From Acidobacteriaceae bacterium (GTDB lineage: Bacteria > Acidobacteriota > Terriglobia > Terriglobales > Acidobacteriaceae), in contig PMSQ01000165.1 in NCBI GenBank assembly GCA_003168355.1, forward strand, positions 1 to 40,599: a DNA stretch of 40,599 nt. Reading direction: 5' to 3'. A program made the position numbers and the translations under genes. Under the pieces are notes generated by a model. The model was given only the letters and a program-made list of their open reading frames with translations. It was not told where the DNA came from and ran no database searches. This document shows positions 32,201-40,580 of this stretch, piece by piece. Position 1 is the stretch's first letter. Every line of letters begins with the position of its first letter.

Positions 32201-33017
32201 CTACAGTACCGCTGGCTTCAATACTTCCTGTAATCCCGCCACTCTGGCCGGTTGCGTTCCCTTCGGCGACATGGACGCCAATTACTCGAATGGCAGTTCC
32301 GTCTACCACGGCCTCACCGCCAACCTGCGCAAGCGTTTCGGTAATCATTACGAATTTCTCGCGTCGTACACCTGGTCGCATGCCATCGACGATTCCACCG
32401 ACTTGCAGTCCACTCTCACCCCTCAGGACAGCTATTACCCAGCTCTCGATCGCTCCAACTCAACCTTTGATCAGCGCCAACGCTTCGTCTTCAGCGGCGT
32501 CTACCAAACGGGCAAGCTGGGCGGCAGAGACTTCGGCCGCAAATTCTTGAGCAACTGGACCGTCGCCCCCTTGATCGACTTCAATTCTGGACGGCCTTTC
32601 AATATCATCACGGGCAACGGCGACAACCTGCAGGAATCGGCGCTCACAGGCCGTCCCAATACCTTCGTCAACCCGGCATGCACAGCGCTTGGGTATCCGG
32701 CGATCACCTCAAAGTATTCGCCTACCGGAGTGTTTCAGGAGCCGTGCACCGCCGATTTCAACGGTACGTTGCTCTCCCTCGACGGCAACTTGGGCCGCAA
32801 CGCTGGCCACACTCCCTGGACTGTGTTTGACGATCTACGCGTGGCCAAGCGCGTCTACTTCGGCGAGCGCTACAACATGGACCTGATCGCCGACATGTTC
32901 AACATCGCCAACCGGTATAACGTGTCCGCAGTCAGCCCGCTGTTCACGAACGCTGGTCAGGCTACGGCCGCCTACGATCCCCGGCAGTTCCAGTTCGCCT
33001 TGAAATTAAACTGGTAG
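29253..33017 (+). CDS. TonB-dependent receptor with carboxypeptidase-regulatory-like domain (Oar-like)
   Basis: A very large outer-membrane receptor of 1254 residues. After a signal peptide (about 1-28, ending AFSQ), residues ~30-120 form a carboxypeptidase-regulatory-like beta-sandwich (GDLHITVKDPNGSVV, later PPGTYTVTVEAAGF). The plug follows (LPINGRNYINFTL, then NVDGADATDN and GYAPEYGRAAGGVVNIITRSGSN). The barrel runs to the C-terminal QFQFALKLNW, with the terminal aromatic typical of outer-membrane barrels. Such proteins are expanded in Acidobacteria and import large substrates such as oligosaccharides. The ligand is unknown. AGGGGA lies seven bases before the ATG. Confidence 0.94.
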   Translation: MIRVITIHSLKTFSASLFVVFLFCSIAFSQGGVATGDLHITVKDPNGSVVTNAMVKVSDVAKGLERTATSDGEGGYSARLLPPGTYTVTVEAAGFGKVEAREVSITVGGLVDLPVALAVASGKEVVEVSSQAELVETSRTSTTDTIGQRRIDNLPINGRNYINFTLTDSQVVRDNAPFLGAAPTSGLNISGQRGRSNLVNVDGADATDNSTNGVRSTVSQEAVQEFQIVTNGYAPEYGRAAGGVVNIITRSGSNDFHGDVFGYLRNRNFQAVNPFSTVSNPAYTRVQAGAAFGGPIKKDKTYFYFAYEVTRRHETGFSSIAPGSDIGYYGLQSFDTSTTAGGLIPLPFGSIPVTSDQAAFLGPGGTLAQLAAADPGAFAAIAPSVPNYVFLVGASSGMAVNGVWPTGLTGIPGLSGFATSCSAPPCFVPGSYQSLGSQSGNFPVFEGTSLYSLRLDHNISNSNRLTLRVNVSPSTATGIEGSGEDQPFGQNAYSRTSQQTYRDVTGVVKDTWTIGNNRVNEFTFQYARRGLSYFYNTQIPAGADPAVNIPGFGYFGREPYSYIQRVEQRYQFTDNFSWTIGRHNTKFGADFTYLPLTATFTVNYGGNYDFGSFAAFPQPFPTLNPVQAYGAGLPGDFVQGIGSPSDTFHNIPIGVFWQDSWRVRPNFTLNYGVRYDVEIPPTFKPVTALAQAGYNFLGLQKGIQTDKNNIQPRVGLAWDPKGDGKTVVRASYGLFYDHPLLGLYFLGNASDGSSSGQLAFAGTGVCNGAGNPANLNAIPIFQGLVNSAACTPGPAALLPALGYLPNQQQFTAINFPSSLFLNQNYLTDGFPLFFQPFGYPQGKNFVFAYAQQANFSIERDLGKGFDFNLAYNFNGGRHLNRPINANTQRGDLLVANWQTASSDPTSYATTGGPLGVGSGPSSEGFAPCGVNPSGQPWISAALMNFFRPGGFNASIANALTGAGAGACVTALAPAVLQFFQESGYSTAGFNTSCNPATLAGCVPFGDMDANYSNGSSVYHGLTANLRKRFGNHYEFLASYTWSHAIDDSTDLQSTLTPQDSYYPALDRSNSTFDQRQRFVFSGVYQTGKLGGRDFGRKFLSNWTVAPLIDFNSGRPFNIITGNGDNLQESALTGRPNTFVNPACTALGYPAITSKYSPTGVFQEPCTADFNGTLLSLDGNLGRNAGHTPWTVFDDLRVAKRVYFGERYNMDLIADMFNIANRYNVSAVSPLFTNAGQATAAYDPRQFQFALKLNW

Positions 33018-33043
33018 GTTCTCCGCAATTCGGTCGCAAGTCT

Positions 33044-33067
33044 GGATTCCGTGATCCCACGGAGTCC
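33044..33067 (+). terminator. Hairpin after the TonB-dependent receptor
   Basis: A 10-bp stem with one G-T pair (33044-33053 with 33058-33067) and a 4-base loop, 27 bases after the stop. There is no T-run, so it may be an mRNA-end hairpin rather than an intrinsic terminator. Confidence 0.4.
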
Positions 33068-33089
33068 GGACTCCTGCCGAACGTGTTTG

Positions 33090-33117
33090 GCAGAAGCCCG
33101 AAAGCAGAAGCCCGAAA
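33090..33117 (+). repeat. Tandem 14-bp duplication
   Basis: GCAGAAGCCCGAAA occurs twice back to back, followed by a partial third start (GCCCGG). It lies in the gap before the PPOX gene. Confidence 0.7.
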
Positions 33118-33176
33118 GCCCGGATGTTACACTCTCCCTTCACCCATCCTTGGCGTTTGCCCGGAGTTCTTTCCCC

Positions 33177-33836
33177 ATGTCTCAACCCTATACGCCCACC
33201 CCCCGGACTCGTCTGGTCCGCGAAGCGGAGCGCGCTGTCTACGATCGCGAAGCTGCATATCGCATTCTCGACGAAGGCTTTCTCTGTCACGTCGGCTTTA
33301 TCGCCGACGGCCAGCCCTTCGTGATTCCCACTTCTTACGGACGCCAAGACGCGAGCCTCTATATTCACGGCTCCGCCGCCAGCCGCATGCTGCGAAACTT
33401 GAAAGAGAGCGTCCCCGTCTGCATCACCGTTACGTTGCTCGACGGACTCGTACTTGCCCGCTCCATCTTCAATCACTCCATGAATTACCGCTCGGTGGTG
33501 ATCCTGGGAAAAGCGGCTCTGGTGGATGATCCGAAGGAAAAGCTCGAAGCCTTGCGCCTGCTTTCCGAGCACATCATTCCTGGCCGCTGGAACGACTCCC
33601 GCCAGCCCAACGAGCGCGAACTCAAAGCCACGTCCGTTCTGCGCGTGCCCATCGATGAATTCTCGGCCAAGGTCCGCACCGGCCCGGTCGTCGATGACGA
33701 AGAGGATTACTCTTTTCCAACGTGGGCCGGAGTTGTTCCGCTGGAGATGGTTGCGGGAGCGCCGATCGACGATCTGCGGCTCGATCCCAAGATTGGCACG
33801 CCGGCCTATCTTCGGCAGTATTCGCGCAAGCGGTAG
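33177..33836 (+). CDS. Pyridoxamine 5'-phosphate oxidase-fold flavin-binding protein
   Basis: A split-barrel protein of 219 residues of the PPOX family (PF12900-type, nitroreductase-like). Visible signatures are AYRILDEGFLCHVGF, FVIPTSYGRQDASLYIHG, and SRMLRNLKESVPVCITVTLLDG, followed by NYRSVVILGKA. Proteins of this group bind FMN, heme or F420; which one applies here is not clear. The C-terminus ASPTYLRQY-like end (TPAYLRQYSRKR) matches the subfamily. GGAG lies ten bases before the ATG; an in-frame start at 33051 would pass through the tandem repeat and is unlikely. Confidence 0.87.
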   Translation: MSQPYTPTPRTRLVREAERAVYDREAAYRILDEGFLCHVGFIADGQPFVIPTSYGRQDASLYIHGSAASRMLRNLKESVPVCITVTLLDGLVLARSIFNHSMNYRSVVILGKAALVDDPKEKLEALRLLSEHIIPGRWNDSRQPNERELKATSVLRVPIDEFSAKVRTGPVVDDEEDYSFPTWAGVVPLEMVAGAPIDDLRLDPKIGTPAYLRQYSRKR

Positions 33837-33873
33837 AGAGATCCTCATTGCCAATAGTGGTAAAGTGATATAT

Positions 33874-33899
33874 CCTTACAGTAAGGAGTGCAAGTAAGG
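33874..33899 (+). promoter_or_regulatory. Palindromic operator of the vapBC pair
   Basis: CCTTAC-A-GTAAGG (33874-33886) is a perfect dyad, and a further GTAAGG half-site (33894-33899) touches the antitoxin ATG. A weak promoter (TTGCCA, 15 bases, TATATC at 33848-33874) leads into it. The position suits autorepression by the antitoxin. Confidence 0.6.
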
Positions 33900-34151
33900 A
33901 TGGGTTATTTTAGCACTATCAGCAGCAAGGGTCAGCTGACGGTTCCGCAGGAAATTCGTAAACGCCTCGGGTTGGAAACCGGCGATCGCGTCGAGTTTGT
34001 AGTGGAGGAAGATCGCACCGTGATCCGGCCCGCCCGTTCGGAAGTCAACCCCTTCGAGAAGTTTATCGGAATTGCAGGCCCGTTCCCCGGCGGGGAAGAG
34101 GGAATAAAAGCCTGGATTGACGATATGCGAAGTGATAAAGACTCCGAATGA
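33900..34151 (+). CDS. vapB: AbrB/MazE-type antitoxin
   Basis: An antitoxin of 83 residues. Residues 1-46 form the SpoVT-AbrB swapped-hairpin DNA-binding domain (STISSKGQLTVPQEIRKRLGLETGDRVEFVVEEDRTV). The rest (NPFEKFIGIAGPF and the WIDDMRSDKDSE end) would bind and cover the toxin. The stop overlaps the toxin's ATG (34148-34151). ATG 33900 is preferred: a GTG at 33888 would start within the dyad-bearing leader, with AAGGAG almost touching it. Confidence 0.88.
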   Translation: MGYFSTISSKGQLTVPQEIRKRLGLETGDRVEFVVEEDRTVIRPARSEVNPFEKFIGIAGPFPGGEEGIKAWIDDMRSDKDSE

Positions 34152-34582
34152 GGACGGCCCTCGACACGAACATCCTCTCCCCAGTTTGGTCGGGAGAACC
34201 GTCGGCGGGCGCGATTGTCGCTCAGTTGTCAAAGGCTCGCGCCGAGGGAGCGCTAGTGGTAAGCGCGCCAGTCTTCGTCGAGCTTTCGGCCATGCCTGCG
34301 GTCAAAGTGCAGCGCATTGAGAAATTGCTTGGGGAGATGACCATCGCCGTCGATTTCGACCTCGGAGAAGATGTCTGGCAACTGGCGGCAACAAGCTTTG
34401 CCGCTTATGCCATTCGTCGGCGCCGCTCTGGCGGGGGTTCGCCAAAGCGTTTGCTGGTGGACTTCGTAATCGCTTCGCACGCGCTCCTGAAGGCGGACCG
34501 GCTCATGACCCGCGACGCAAACCGCTATGGTCTGGACTTTCCGAATCTTCGTCTGATTTTGATCCCACGCAGAATGCGCTAG
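34148..34582 (+). CDS. vapC: VapC-type PIN-domain toxin
   Basis: A PIN-domain ribonuclease of 144 residues. The acidic site is visible in order: Asp6 (ALDTN), Glu45 (VFVELS), Asp near 101 (LLVDFVIASHA) and Asp near 119 (TRDANRY). VapC toxins cut initiator tRNA or rRNA and are held inactive by the antitoxin. The gene is translationally coupled to the antitoxin. The longer central loop RRRRSGGGSPKR is basic and may touch RNA. The actual target is unknown. Confidence 0.9.
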   Translation: MRTALDTNILSPVWSGEPSAGAIVAQLSKARAEGALVVSAPVFVELSAMPAVKVQRIEKLLGEMTIAVDFDLGEDVWQLAATSFAAYAIRRRRSGGGSPKRLLVDFVIASHALLKADRLMTRDANRYGLDFPNLRLILIPRRMR

Positions 34583-34608
34583 CCATTGCTCCTGTGGAGG
34601 GCCGCCAC

Positions 34609-35577
34609 TCACGGAATCAGCAGCAGCTTTCCCGTAGTCTTGCGTTCTTCCAGATCCCGATGCGCTTGCTGCGCCTCGGCCAGAGGATAGCTATGCTCGC
34701 TGCGGAGCTTGAGCTTTCCTGCGGCAATCATGCCAAACACCGCACTCGACCGCGCCACCAACTCCTCGCGCGTGGCGATGTAATTCACCAGCGTGGGCCG
34801 CGTTACGTACAGTGATCCTTTTTGTGACAACGCGATAAGGTCAAACGGCGGCACAGCACCACTCGAACCGCCGAACAGCACCATGATGCCGCGCGGCCGC
34901 AGGACGTTCAGTCCCTTCTCGAATGTAGTCTTGCCCACGGAGTCGTAGACCACATCCACACCCTTGCCACCGGTCAGCCGTTTGGTTTCGGCTTCGAAAT
35001 CGGCCTGGGTGTAGAGGATCACTTCATCCGCGCCCGCCTCACGCGCCAGCTTCGCCTTCTCCTCGGTAGAAACCGTTGCGATCACGCGCGCCCCAATGTT
35101 GTGCGCCATCTGCGCCAGCAGAAGTCCCACGCCGCCGGCGGCGGCATGAACCAGCGCCGTCTCACCCTTCTTTAACGGATGCGTGTCGTGCGAAAGGTAA
35201 TGTGCTGTCATACCCTGCAGCATCGCAGCCGCGGCATGGTGGTCGCTCACGCCCTGCGGGACCGGCACCAGCCGATCGGCCGGCACGGCGGCGTACTCCG
35301 CATAAGATCCCTGCACGCCACACCAGGCCACGCGATCTCCCGCCTTCACCAGCTTCACGTCGGAGCCCACGGCGGTCACTACACCCGCGCCTTCCTGACC
35401 CGGAGTAAAAGGCAATGGCGTCTTGTACCGGCCCTCGCGAAAATAGACATCGATAAAGTTCACGCCCGAGGCCGCGAGTTTCACCACCGCCTCATTCACC
35501 TTCGGCTGCGGCACCGGCAACTCCGCGACTTCCATCGCCTCCGGGCCGCCGACTTGTTTCACTTGAATGGCTTTCAT
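34609..35577 (-). CDS. Zinc-independent quinone oxidoreductase (MDR family)
   Basis: A medium-chain dehydrogenase/reductase of 322 residues of the NADPH:quinone oxidoreductase type. The N-terminal GroES-like domain (KVNEAVVKLAASGVNFIDVYFREG) lacks the zinc-ligand cysteines of alcohol dehydrogenases. The Rossmann domain has AAAGGVGLLLAQMA, and VDVVYDSVGKTTFEKGL follows. The end HRDLEERKTTGKLLLIP is the family C-terminus. The ATG at 35577 begins at the typical MKAIQV; a longer in-frame start at 35697 is less likely. The physiological quinone or enone substrate is unknown. Confidence 0.93.
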   Translation of the reverse strand: MKAIQVKQVGGPEAMEVAELPVPQPKVNEAVVKLAASGVNFIDVYFREGRYKTPLPFTPGQEGAGVVTAVGSDVKLVKAGDRVAWCGVQGSYAEYAAVPADRLVPVPQGVSDHHAAAAMLQGMTAHYLSHDTHPLKKGETALVHAAAGGVGLLLAQMAHNIGARVIATVSTEEKAKLAREAGADEVILYTQADFEAETKRLTGGKGVDVVYDSVGKTTFEKGLNVLRPRGIMVLFGGSSGAVPPFDLIALSQKGSLYVTRPTLVNYIATREELVARSSAVFGMIAAGKLKLRSEHSYPLAEAQQAHRDLEERKTTGKLLLIP

Positions 35578-35720
35578 GCCTGGGTTGGATTCGTCTTTTC
35601 CGATAAAGGATTCCGGATCGACGATCCCAGTTCCCACTCCTCGGACGAAGGCTCTGGCTTTTCTGAGCTGAGAACTGTTCCTCTGGTACACTGTCACGAC
35701 CGCGCCAGGAGTTCTTCGTC

Positions 35721-36146
35721 ATGGCCGAAAAGAAGCCACAGACCTTCGCCAACCACACGCGCTACGACCTGTTGTTTCACTTCTTCGCGTTACCGGTCTT
35801 CATCCTCTTGCCCTTTGTCGCCGCGGTTCACTTCATTCGGCACCCCGGCCTGCATTCAGGATTCCTCTTCGTAGTTGCGATGGCCGCCACAATCGCGGTC
35901 TTGAAAATTCGCCTTTACACACTTAAAGTGCAGGACCGGGTGATTCGCCTGGAAGAACGTCAGCGCCTGACGACCTTATTGCCCGAGCCCTTACGCTCTC
36001 GCATTCCCGAACTCAGCGAAGCGCTACGTTTTGCTTCGGATGCGGAACTGTCCACGCTGGTCGGGCGTGCACTCTCTGAAAAGTTGTCGCGGGCGGACAT
36101 CAAGAAGGCGATTCAGACCTGGCGTCCAGACTACTGGCGGGTGTGA
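35721..36146 (+). CDS. DUF6526 family membrane protein
   Basis: A 141-residue protein with two transmembrane segments (about residues 19-40 and 47-64) joined by a short loop with HPGLHSG, then a cytoplasmic helical part: LYTLKVQDRVIRLEERQRL, ALRFASDAELSTLVGRAL and the end IKKAIQTWRPDYWRV. I recall this pattern as DUF6526, common in Acidobacteria and of unknown function. It is divergent from the oxidoreductase gene with 143 bases between their starts. No further motif is visible. Confidence 0.8.
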   Translation: MAEKKPQTFANHTRYDLLFHFFALPVFILLPFVAAVHFIRHPGLHSGFLFVVAMAATIAVLKIRLYTLKVQDRVIRLEERQRLTTLLPEPLRSRIPELSEALRFASDAELSTLVGRALSEKLSRADIKKAIQTWRPDYWRV

Positions 36147-36293
36147 CTCGAGGTTCGTCGACTCTGGGCTTCGGAGCCAGACTGAGTTTGATCGCTTTCA
36201 AACCTTTTCCCGGCTTCTGCCGTCTGAGTATTTGGCCCGTAAGTAACCAGTCGGTCCGGTGCCGAAGGTAACTGTTGGGCTTCCTTTTCGGCG

Positions 36294-36322
36294 TTGACCC
36301 GAGCCAGACCAGAAGATACGAT
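36294..36322 (+). promoter_or_regulatory. Sigma70-type promoter of the lytic transglycosylase gene
   Basis: TTGACC (36294-36299) and TACGAT (36317-36322) are 17 bases apart. The start would be near 36329, giving a leader of about 50 bases. Confidence 0.6.
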
Positions 36323-36380
36323 TTTGATAGAATCGAGCGGGCTTTCAGCTCCAAGGAGCAACCGTATCTCATAGAAAAAT

Positions 36381-38399
36381 ATGCGAGTTGCAAAACTCCA
36401 AGTGCGGATCGCGATGCTCGCCGTCATGGCCATGGCTGGCTCTTCATGCCAGACGGCCCAGAAACCGGTTTCCTTGCTGCCGGCGAGAACTGCCCCAGCT
36501 CTGACTGCGGCCACGGCTCCAGCTTCCGCGCCTGCGTCGCCGCGGCAAGCCTCGTTGGCCGCGCCACCAGCAACCACTGCAAGCCAGCCGCAGATCCAGG
36601 CTCCAGCCCCGGCAGAAGCCAAGCCAGAATCTCCAACCCCGGCAGGCACTTCAGACCCGGTAGGCGAACTCATCGCCAAGGTGGAAAAGGACTATCAGGC
36701 GGGATTGGACGCCTATCAGGCGGGCCAGACTGACACGGCCAAGCAGAATTTCGACAGCGCCTTTAACGCCTTGCTGGAAAGCAATCTCGATATCCGCTCC
36801 GACAACCGTCTCGAAAAAGAATTTGACCGTGTCGTGGAAGGCGTCAATCACCTCGATTTGGGGAATTTGGCAGCCGACTCCGAAGCACAGAAGGTCGAAC
36901 CCGCGCCCATCGACGAAACCAACGGCATCACGCCAGCCGCAGACCCCAACGTGAGGGCCAAAGCGCAAGCCGAGATCAAGTCGACCCACTCTGACTTGCC
37001 GCTGATGATGACCGATCAGGTCGCCGGATACATCAGCTACTTCTCCAACCGTGGGCGCGGCAGTTTCGAGCGCGCCTTCGCCCGCTCCGGCCGCTACCAC
37101 GACATGATGGTTAAGATCCTGAAGGAGGAAGGCGTTCCGCAGGATCTCATCTACCTGGCCCAGGCCGAATCCGGATTCCAGCCACTGGCCGTCTCTCGCG
37201 CCGGCGCTCGCGGCATTTGGCAATTCATGGGCAGCCGCGCCCGAGGTTACGGTCTGCAGCGCAGCCTGTGGGTGGATGACCGCCAGGACCCTGAGAAGTC
37301 GACTCGCGCCGCCGCCCACCACCTAAAAGATCTTTATAAGCAGTTTGGCGACTGGTATCTCGCTATGGCCGCCTACAACTCCGGTCCCGGTACGGTGCAG
37401 GCCGCCGTCCGCCGCACTGGATATGCTGACTTCTGGGAGCTGTACCGGCGCAACGTTCTCCCCAAGGAAACTCGGAACTACGTTCCCATCATCCTGGCCG
37501 TGACCATCGTGACCAAGAACCTGTCCCACTATGGTTTTGATGATGTCTCGATGGACGAGCCAACAGCATTTGATACCGTAACCCTCAACTATCCCGTGGA
37601 TTTGCATCTCGTGGCCGACTGTGTGGACGCGACACCCGCCCAGCTGCAGCAATTGAATCCCAGTCTGCTGCGCTCGAGCACGCCCAAAGAAGGCGCGTTC
37701 GAGCTCCATTTACCCACTGGGACGAAAGACCAATATCAGACCGCGATCGCCGCCATCCCGGCCGGTATGCGCCAGTGGTGGCGCTACCCCACCGTTCACT
37801 CCGGCGACACGCTGGCTTCTCTGGCGCGCACGTACCGCACAACGGCAAAGTCCATCGCCGCAGCAAATCATCTCGACGGCGCGGAGCTCCAAGCCGATGC
37901 TAAGGTGATCATCCCACTCGCTCCCGGCAAGCATCCGCTCGGTGATACCGCCAGCTACGCCCGCCGGATTACTCGCTACAAAGTCCGCAACGGAGACACA
38001 GTCCAGACCGTCGCTGAGAATTTCGGCGTGCCCGCTCAGATGGTCCGCCGCTGGAACGGCCTGCACAGCGGCGATAGCTTGCGCGGCAGGAAAATGCTCG
38101 CCATTCGCCTGCCGGTTACCCCCAGCAGCGAGGCAGATTCAACCACCTCCGCCAAGCCAGCCAGGCACACTAAGACCGCACAGACACCCAGGCTTTCTGC
38201 TGGCACGGCAGCCAAAGCGGTAGCAGAAGAAGATACCCCAGCGCAGAACAGTGTGTTCCACCACAAGGTAAAGTCCGGCGAAACTCTCTACTCAATTGCC
38301 ACCACTTACAACACGACCGTCGCCGCCCTGAAGCGCACGAACGGCAATGTCGCCGTCCTCCGGCCCGGCATGATTCTGGTTGTGCAGCAGAACCGCTAA
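36381..38399 (+). CDS. MltD-like membrane-bound lytic transglycosylase with three LysM domains
   Basis: An exported peptidoglycan-cleaving enzyme of 672 residues. A lipoprotein-like signal ends in GSSC (Cys23), close to but not a perfect lipobox. Residues ~28-95 are Pro/Ala/Thr-rich spacer. The family 1 transglycosylase domain covers ~235-370, with catalytic Glu263 in AQAESGFQPLAVSRAGARGI in two pieces and the usual AYNSGPGTVQ and ETRNYVPIILA segments. Three LysM repeats follow near 471-515, 533-580 and 627-670, which bind glycan chains. The nearest AAGGAG is about 21 bases from the ATG, too far for a good ribosome site. The paralogue group is MltD/DniR. Confidence 0.93.
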   Translation: MRVAKLQVRIAMLAVMAMAGSSCQTAQKPVSLLPARTAPALTAATAPASAPASPRQASLAAPPATTASQPQIQAPAPAEAKPESPTPAGTSDPVGELIAKVEKDYQAGLDAYQAGQTDTAKQNFDSAFNALLESNLDIRSDNRLEKEFDRVVEGVNHLDLGNLAADSEAQKVEPAPIDETNGITPAADPNVRAKAQAEIKSTHSDLPLMMTDQVAGYISYFSNRGRGSFERAFARSGRYHDMMVKILKEEGVPQDLIYLAQAESGFQPLAVSRAGARGIWQFMGSRARGYGLQRSLWVDDRQDPEKSTRAAAHHLKDLYKQFGDWYLAMAAYNSGPGTVQAAVRRTGYADFWELYRRNVLPKETRNYVPIILAVTIVTKNLSHYGFDDVSMDEPTAFDTVTLNYPVDLHLVADCVDATPAQLQQLNPSLLRSSTPKEGAFELHLPTGTKDQYQTAIAAIPAGMRQWWRYPTVHSGDTLASLARTYRTTAKSIAAANHLDGAELQADAKVIIPLAPGKHPLGDTASYARRITRYKVRNGDTVQTVAENFGVPAQMVRRWNGLHSGDSLRGRKMLAIRLPVTPSSEADSTTSAKPARHTKTAQTPRLSAGTAAKAVAEEDTPAQNSVFHHKVKSGETLYSIATTYNTTVAALKRTNGNVAVLRPGMILVVQQNR

Positions 38400-38588
38400 A
38401 GCGTCACTCTCTCTGCCTGCGCCTCTCGCAGTCTCGCGCACCCACCTCCGATCTCCGACTGACGAACGAACCACAAACCCACGGCGTGCCCTCGTTATTC
38501 ACCTGCGCTTAATCCGCCTCTCACCTGCCGTTCATCTTCCTCTGCTAGTTCTGTGAAAGCAGTTTTCAATCCCCCCTGGAGGAATCCC

Positions 38589-40253
38589 ATGAATCTTTCT
38601 CGTAAATTCCGTGTCGGTGTGCCGGTACTTGGCCTCTTGCTCGCGGCCTCAACGGCATTCGCCCAAAATCCCATCAAACGCGTACTGCTCATCAGCGTTG
38701 ACGGCATGCACTCGCTGGATTTCGTGAATTGCAGCAATGGCGTTCCGGCTTTCGGAAACGTACCTTACTGTCCAAATTTGGCTGCACTTTCGTCAACCGG
38801 CGTGCATTACCTGCAAGCGCTGACGTCGAAGCCTTCCGATTCCTTCCCTGGGCTGGTGGCTCAGATCACAGGCGCGACGCCTCGTTCTGCGGGGGTTTTC
38901 TATGACGTCAGCTACGATCGCGCGCTTTCGCCCCCAGCGAAGACCACTCCTTACGGGATTGTCGGCGGCCCCAAGCTATGCCCGAGCGTGATTGGTACGC
39001 AGGTTGGGTTCGACGAAGAGATTGATTACAATTATCTGGACCTTCACTCCGGCAAGCCGGATGGTAGCTCCGGAATCAACGGAATCGATCCGGCTTACCT
39101 GCCGCGCGATCCGAAGAATGGCTGCGCGCCGGTCTATCCCCACACCTACCTCCGCGTGAACACCATCTTCAACGTGGTAAAGAATTCGGGTGGCTACACC
39201 GCTTGGTCGGACAAGCATCCGTCCTATGACTTTACCAATGGACCGAGTGGCGATGGCGTGATTGATTTGTGGTCGCCGGAGATCAACTCGATTCCGGTGG
39301 CACTCCCTACGGTACAGGGTTGCCATCCGCTTCCCGATCCGGGCGCCGCGACGTCGTCGAACGCTTGGACGGACAGTTTCCAGAACATTCGCTGCTACGA
39401 CCAGTACAAAGTGCAGGCGGTGCTGAACTGGATCGACGGCAAGACTCACGACGGAACTGCTTCCGCGCCCGTGCCGACCCTGTTTGGCATGAACTTCCAG
39501 GCAGTAAGCGTGGGCGAGAAGCTGGTGGAAAAATCGCTCAGCCTGACGGGCGGTTATACGGACCCGCTGGGAACGCCGAGTGCTTCATTATTGGCCGAGA
39601 TCCAGTACGTGGATGGCGCCATCGGCCAGTTTGTTTCAGAGTTGAACGCCCAAGGGCTGTTGGAATCGACTCTGATCATTGTATCCGCCAAACATGGGCA
39701 GTCGCCGATCGATCCGAACCGCGTGCTGCGCATTCCAGGAGACGTTGCAACGGATGAACCGCCGTCACAGATTCTTTCACCTGCAGGGGTGGGGCCAGGC
39801 CTGCCAGTAGCGCAGGCTGACGAGGACGACATCTCGATGCTCTGGTTGACCGATCAAAGCCAGACTGAGAATTTCGTGACCACGTTGGCTGCCAATGAAA
39901 ACCTGTTTGGCCAGGGAGAGATCTTCGCCGGCCAATCTCTGGCGCTGCAATTCAACGATCCGCTTGTCGATTCCCGGACTCCGGACATTATCGTGGCTCC
40001 GAATGTTGGCGTCATCTATACCGGCGGCACAGGCAAGGTTTCCGAGCATGGCGGCTTTGCCTACGACGACCGGAACGTCCTTCTGATTGTCTCTAACCCT
40101 AAATACAAAGCTGCAACCTTTCTTGATCAGGTCGAGACCCGTCAGATCGCTCCCACCATCGTGAAAGCCCTGGGGCTGGACCCGAACCTGCTGACCGCAG
40201 TGCAGGCCGAGCACACGGAAACGTTGCCCGGACTGCCCTTCACCCAGAAGTAG
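38589..40253 (+). CDS. Exported type I phosphodiesterase / nucleotide pyrophosphatase-family enzyme
   Basis: An alkaline-phosphatase-superfamily enzyme of 554 residues. A signal peptide (about 1-26, ending AFA|Q) is followed by the first metal motif LLISVDGMHSLD (Asp38) and the likely nucleophile Ser85 in SFPGL, where NPP enzymes have Thr in TFPN. Later metal segments are SAKHGQSPID near residue 360 and SEHGGFAYDDRN near 475. The usual DHG of the NPP group is KHG here, a feature of a subfamily I recall from fungi and Acidobacteria. The substrate is unknown. GGAGG upstream of ATG 38589 sets the start; an in-frame ATG at 38553 has no such site. Confidence 0.88.
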   Translation: MNLSRKFRVGVPVLGLLLAASTAFAQNPIKRVLLISVDGMHSLDFVNCSNGVPAFGNVPYCPNLAALSSTGVHYLQALTSKPSDSFPGLVAQITGATPRSAGVFYDVSYDRALSPPAKTTPYGIVGGPKLCPSVIGTQVGFDEEIDYNYLDLHSGKPDGSSGINGIDPAYLPRDPKNGCAPVYPHTYLRVNTIFNVVKNSGGYTAWSDKHPSYDFTNGPSGDGVIDLWSPEINSIPVALPTVQGCHPLPDPGAATSSNAWTDSFQNIRCYDQYKVQAVLNWIDGKTHDGTASAPVPTLFGMNFQAVSVGEKLVEKSLSLTGGYTDPLGTPSASLLAEIQYVDGAIGQFVSELNAQGLLESTLIIVSAKHGQSPIDPNRVLRIPGDVATDEPPSQILSPAGVGPGLPVAQADEDDISMLWLTDQSQTENFVTTLAANENLFGQGEIFAGQSLALQFNDPLVDSRTPDIIVAPNVGVIYTGGTGKVSEHGGFAYDDRNVLLIVSNPKYKAATFLDQVETRQIAPTIVKALGLDPNLLTAVQAEHTETLPGLPFTQK

Positions 40254-40283
40254 CCGAAACCTTGGCATTTGCCTGAGCAAGAG

Positions 40284-40309
40284 AAGCGGAGAGCGCAAGC
40301 TCTCCGCTT
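40284..40309 (+). terminator. Hairpin downstream of the phosphodiesterase gene
   Basis: AAGCGGAGAG (40284-40293) pairs perfectly with CTCTCCGCTT (40300-40309) around a 6-base loop. GCCTTTCGG follows, with only a short T-run. It is the main feature of the 346-base stretch 40254-40599, together with the promoter at its end; I see no gene there. Confidence 0.55.
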
Positions 40310-40549
40310 GCCTTTCGGCAGACCTTCGTACGAACCATCGGCCACGAGGAGCGGTCGGCCATCTTGATTCGTCTTTTATTCGCTCAACAACCGTAGCAGC
40401 ATAAGGGCGAGGGCTCAGTACCGGTACAACCCGCAAGAGCATGACTTCGGTCACCCGGCCACCAGCGCCAAGTTCCTTTTCGAATTCCTCTTCCCTTTGC
40501 TCGCGCACTGTGATAACAGATAAACCAACCGCGCTTTCATGCACGGCCC

Positions 40550-40580
40550 TTGCAGTCTGCACCAAACGTCGTGCTATAAT
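40550..40580 (+). promoter_or_regulatory. Promoter of a gene beyond the window edge
   Basis: A perfect TATAAT (40575-40580) preceded by TTGCAG (40550-40555) with a long 19-base spacer. GC-rich bases CGCGCGCC follow, like a stringently controlled discriminator. The gene lies outside the window. Confidence 0.45.

Noticed and set aside
31347..32381. 344-residue minus-strand open frame within the TonB-dependent receptor gene
   Set aside because: The opposite strand encodes a convincing barrel domain; this frame is its shadow.
33090..33117. Tandem repeat as a possible CRISPR remnant
   Set aside because: The two 14-bp copies are directly adjacent with no spacer, and no cas genes are present.
36131..36679. 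182-residue Ala/Gly-rich minus-strand frame
   Set aside because: It is the antisense of the Pro/Ala-rich spacer of the lytic transglycosylase.
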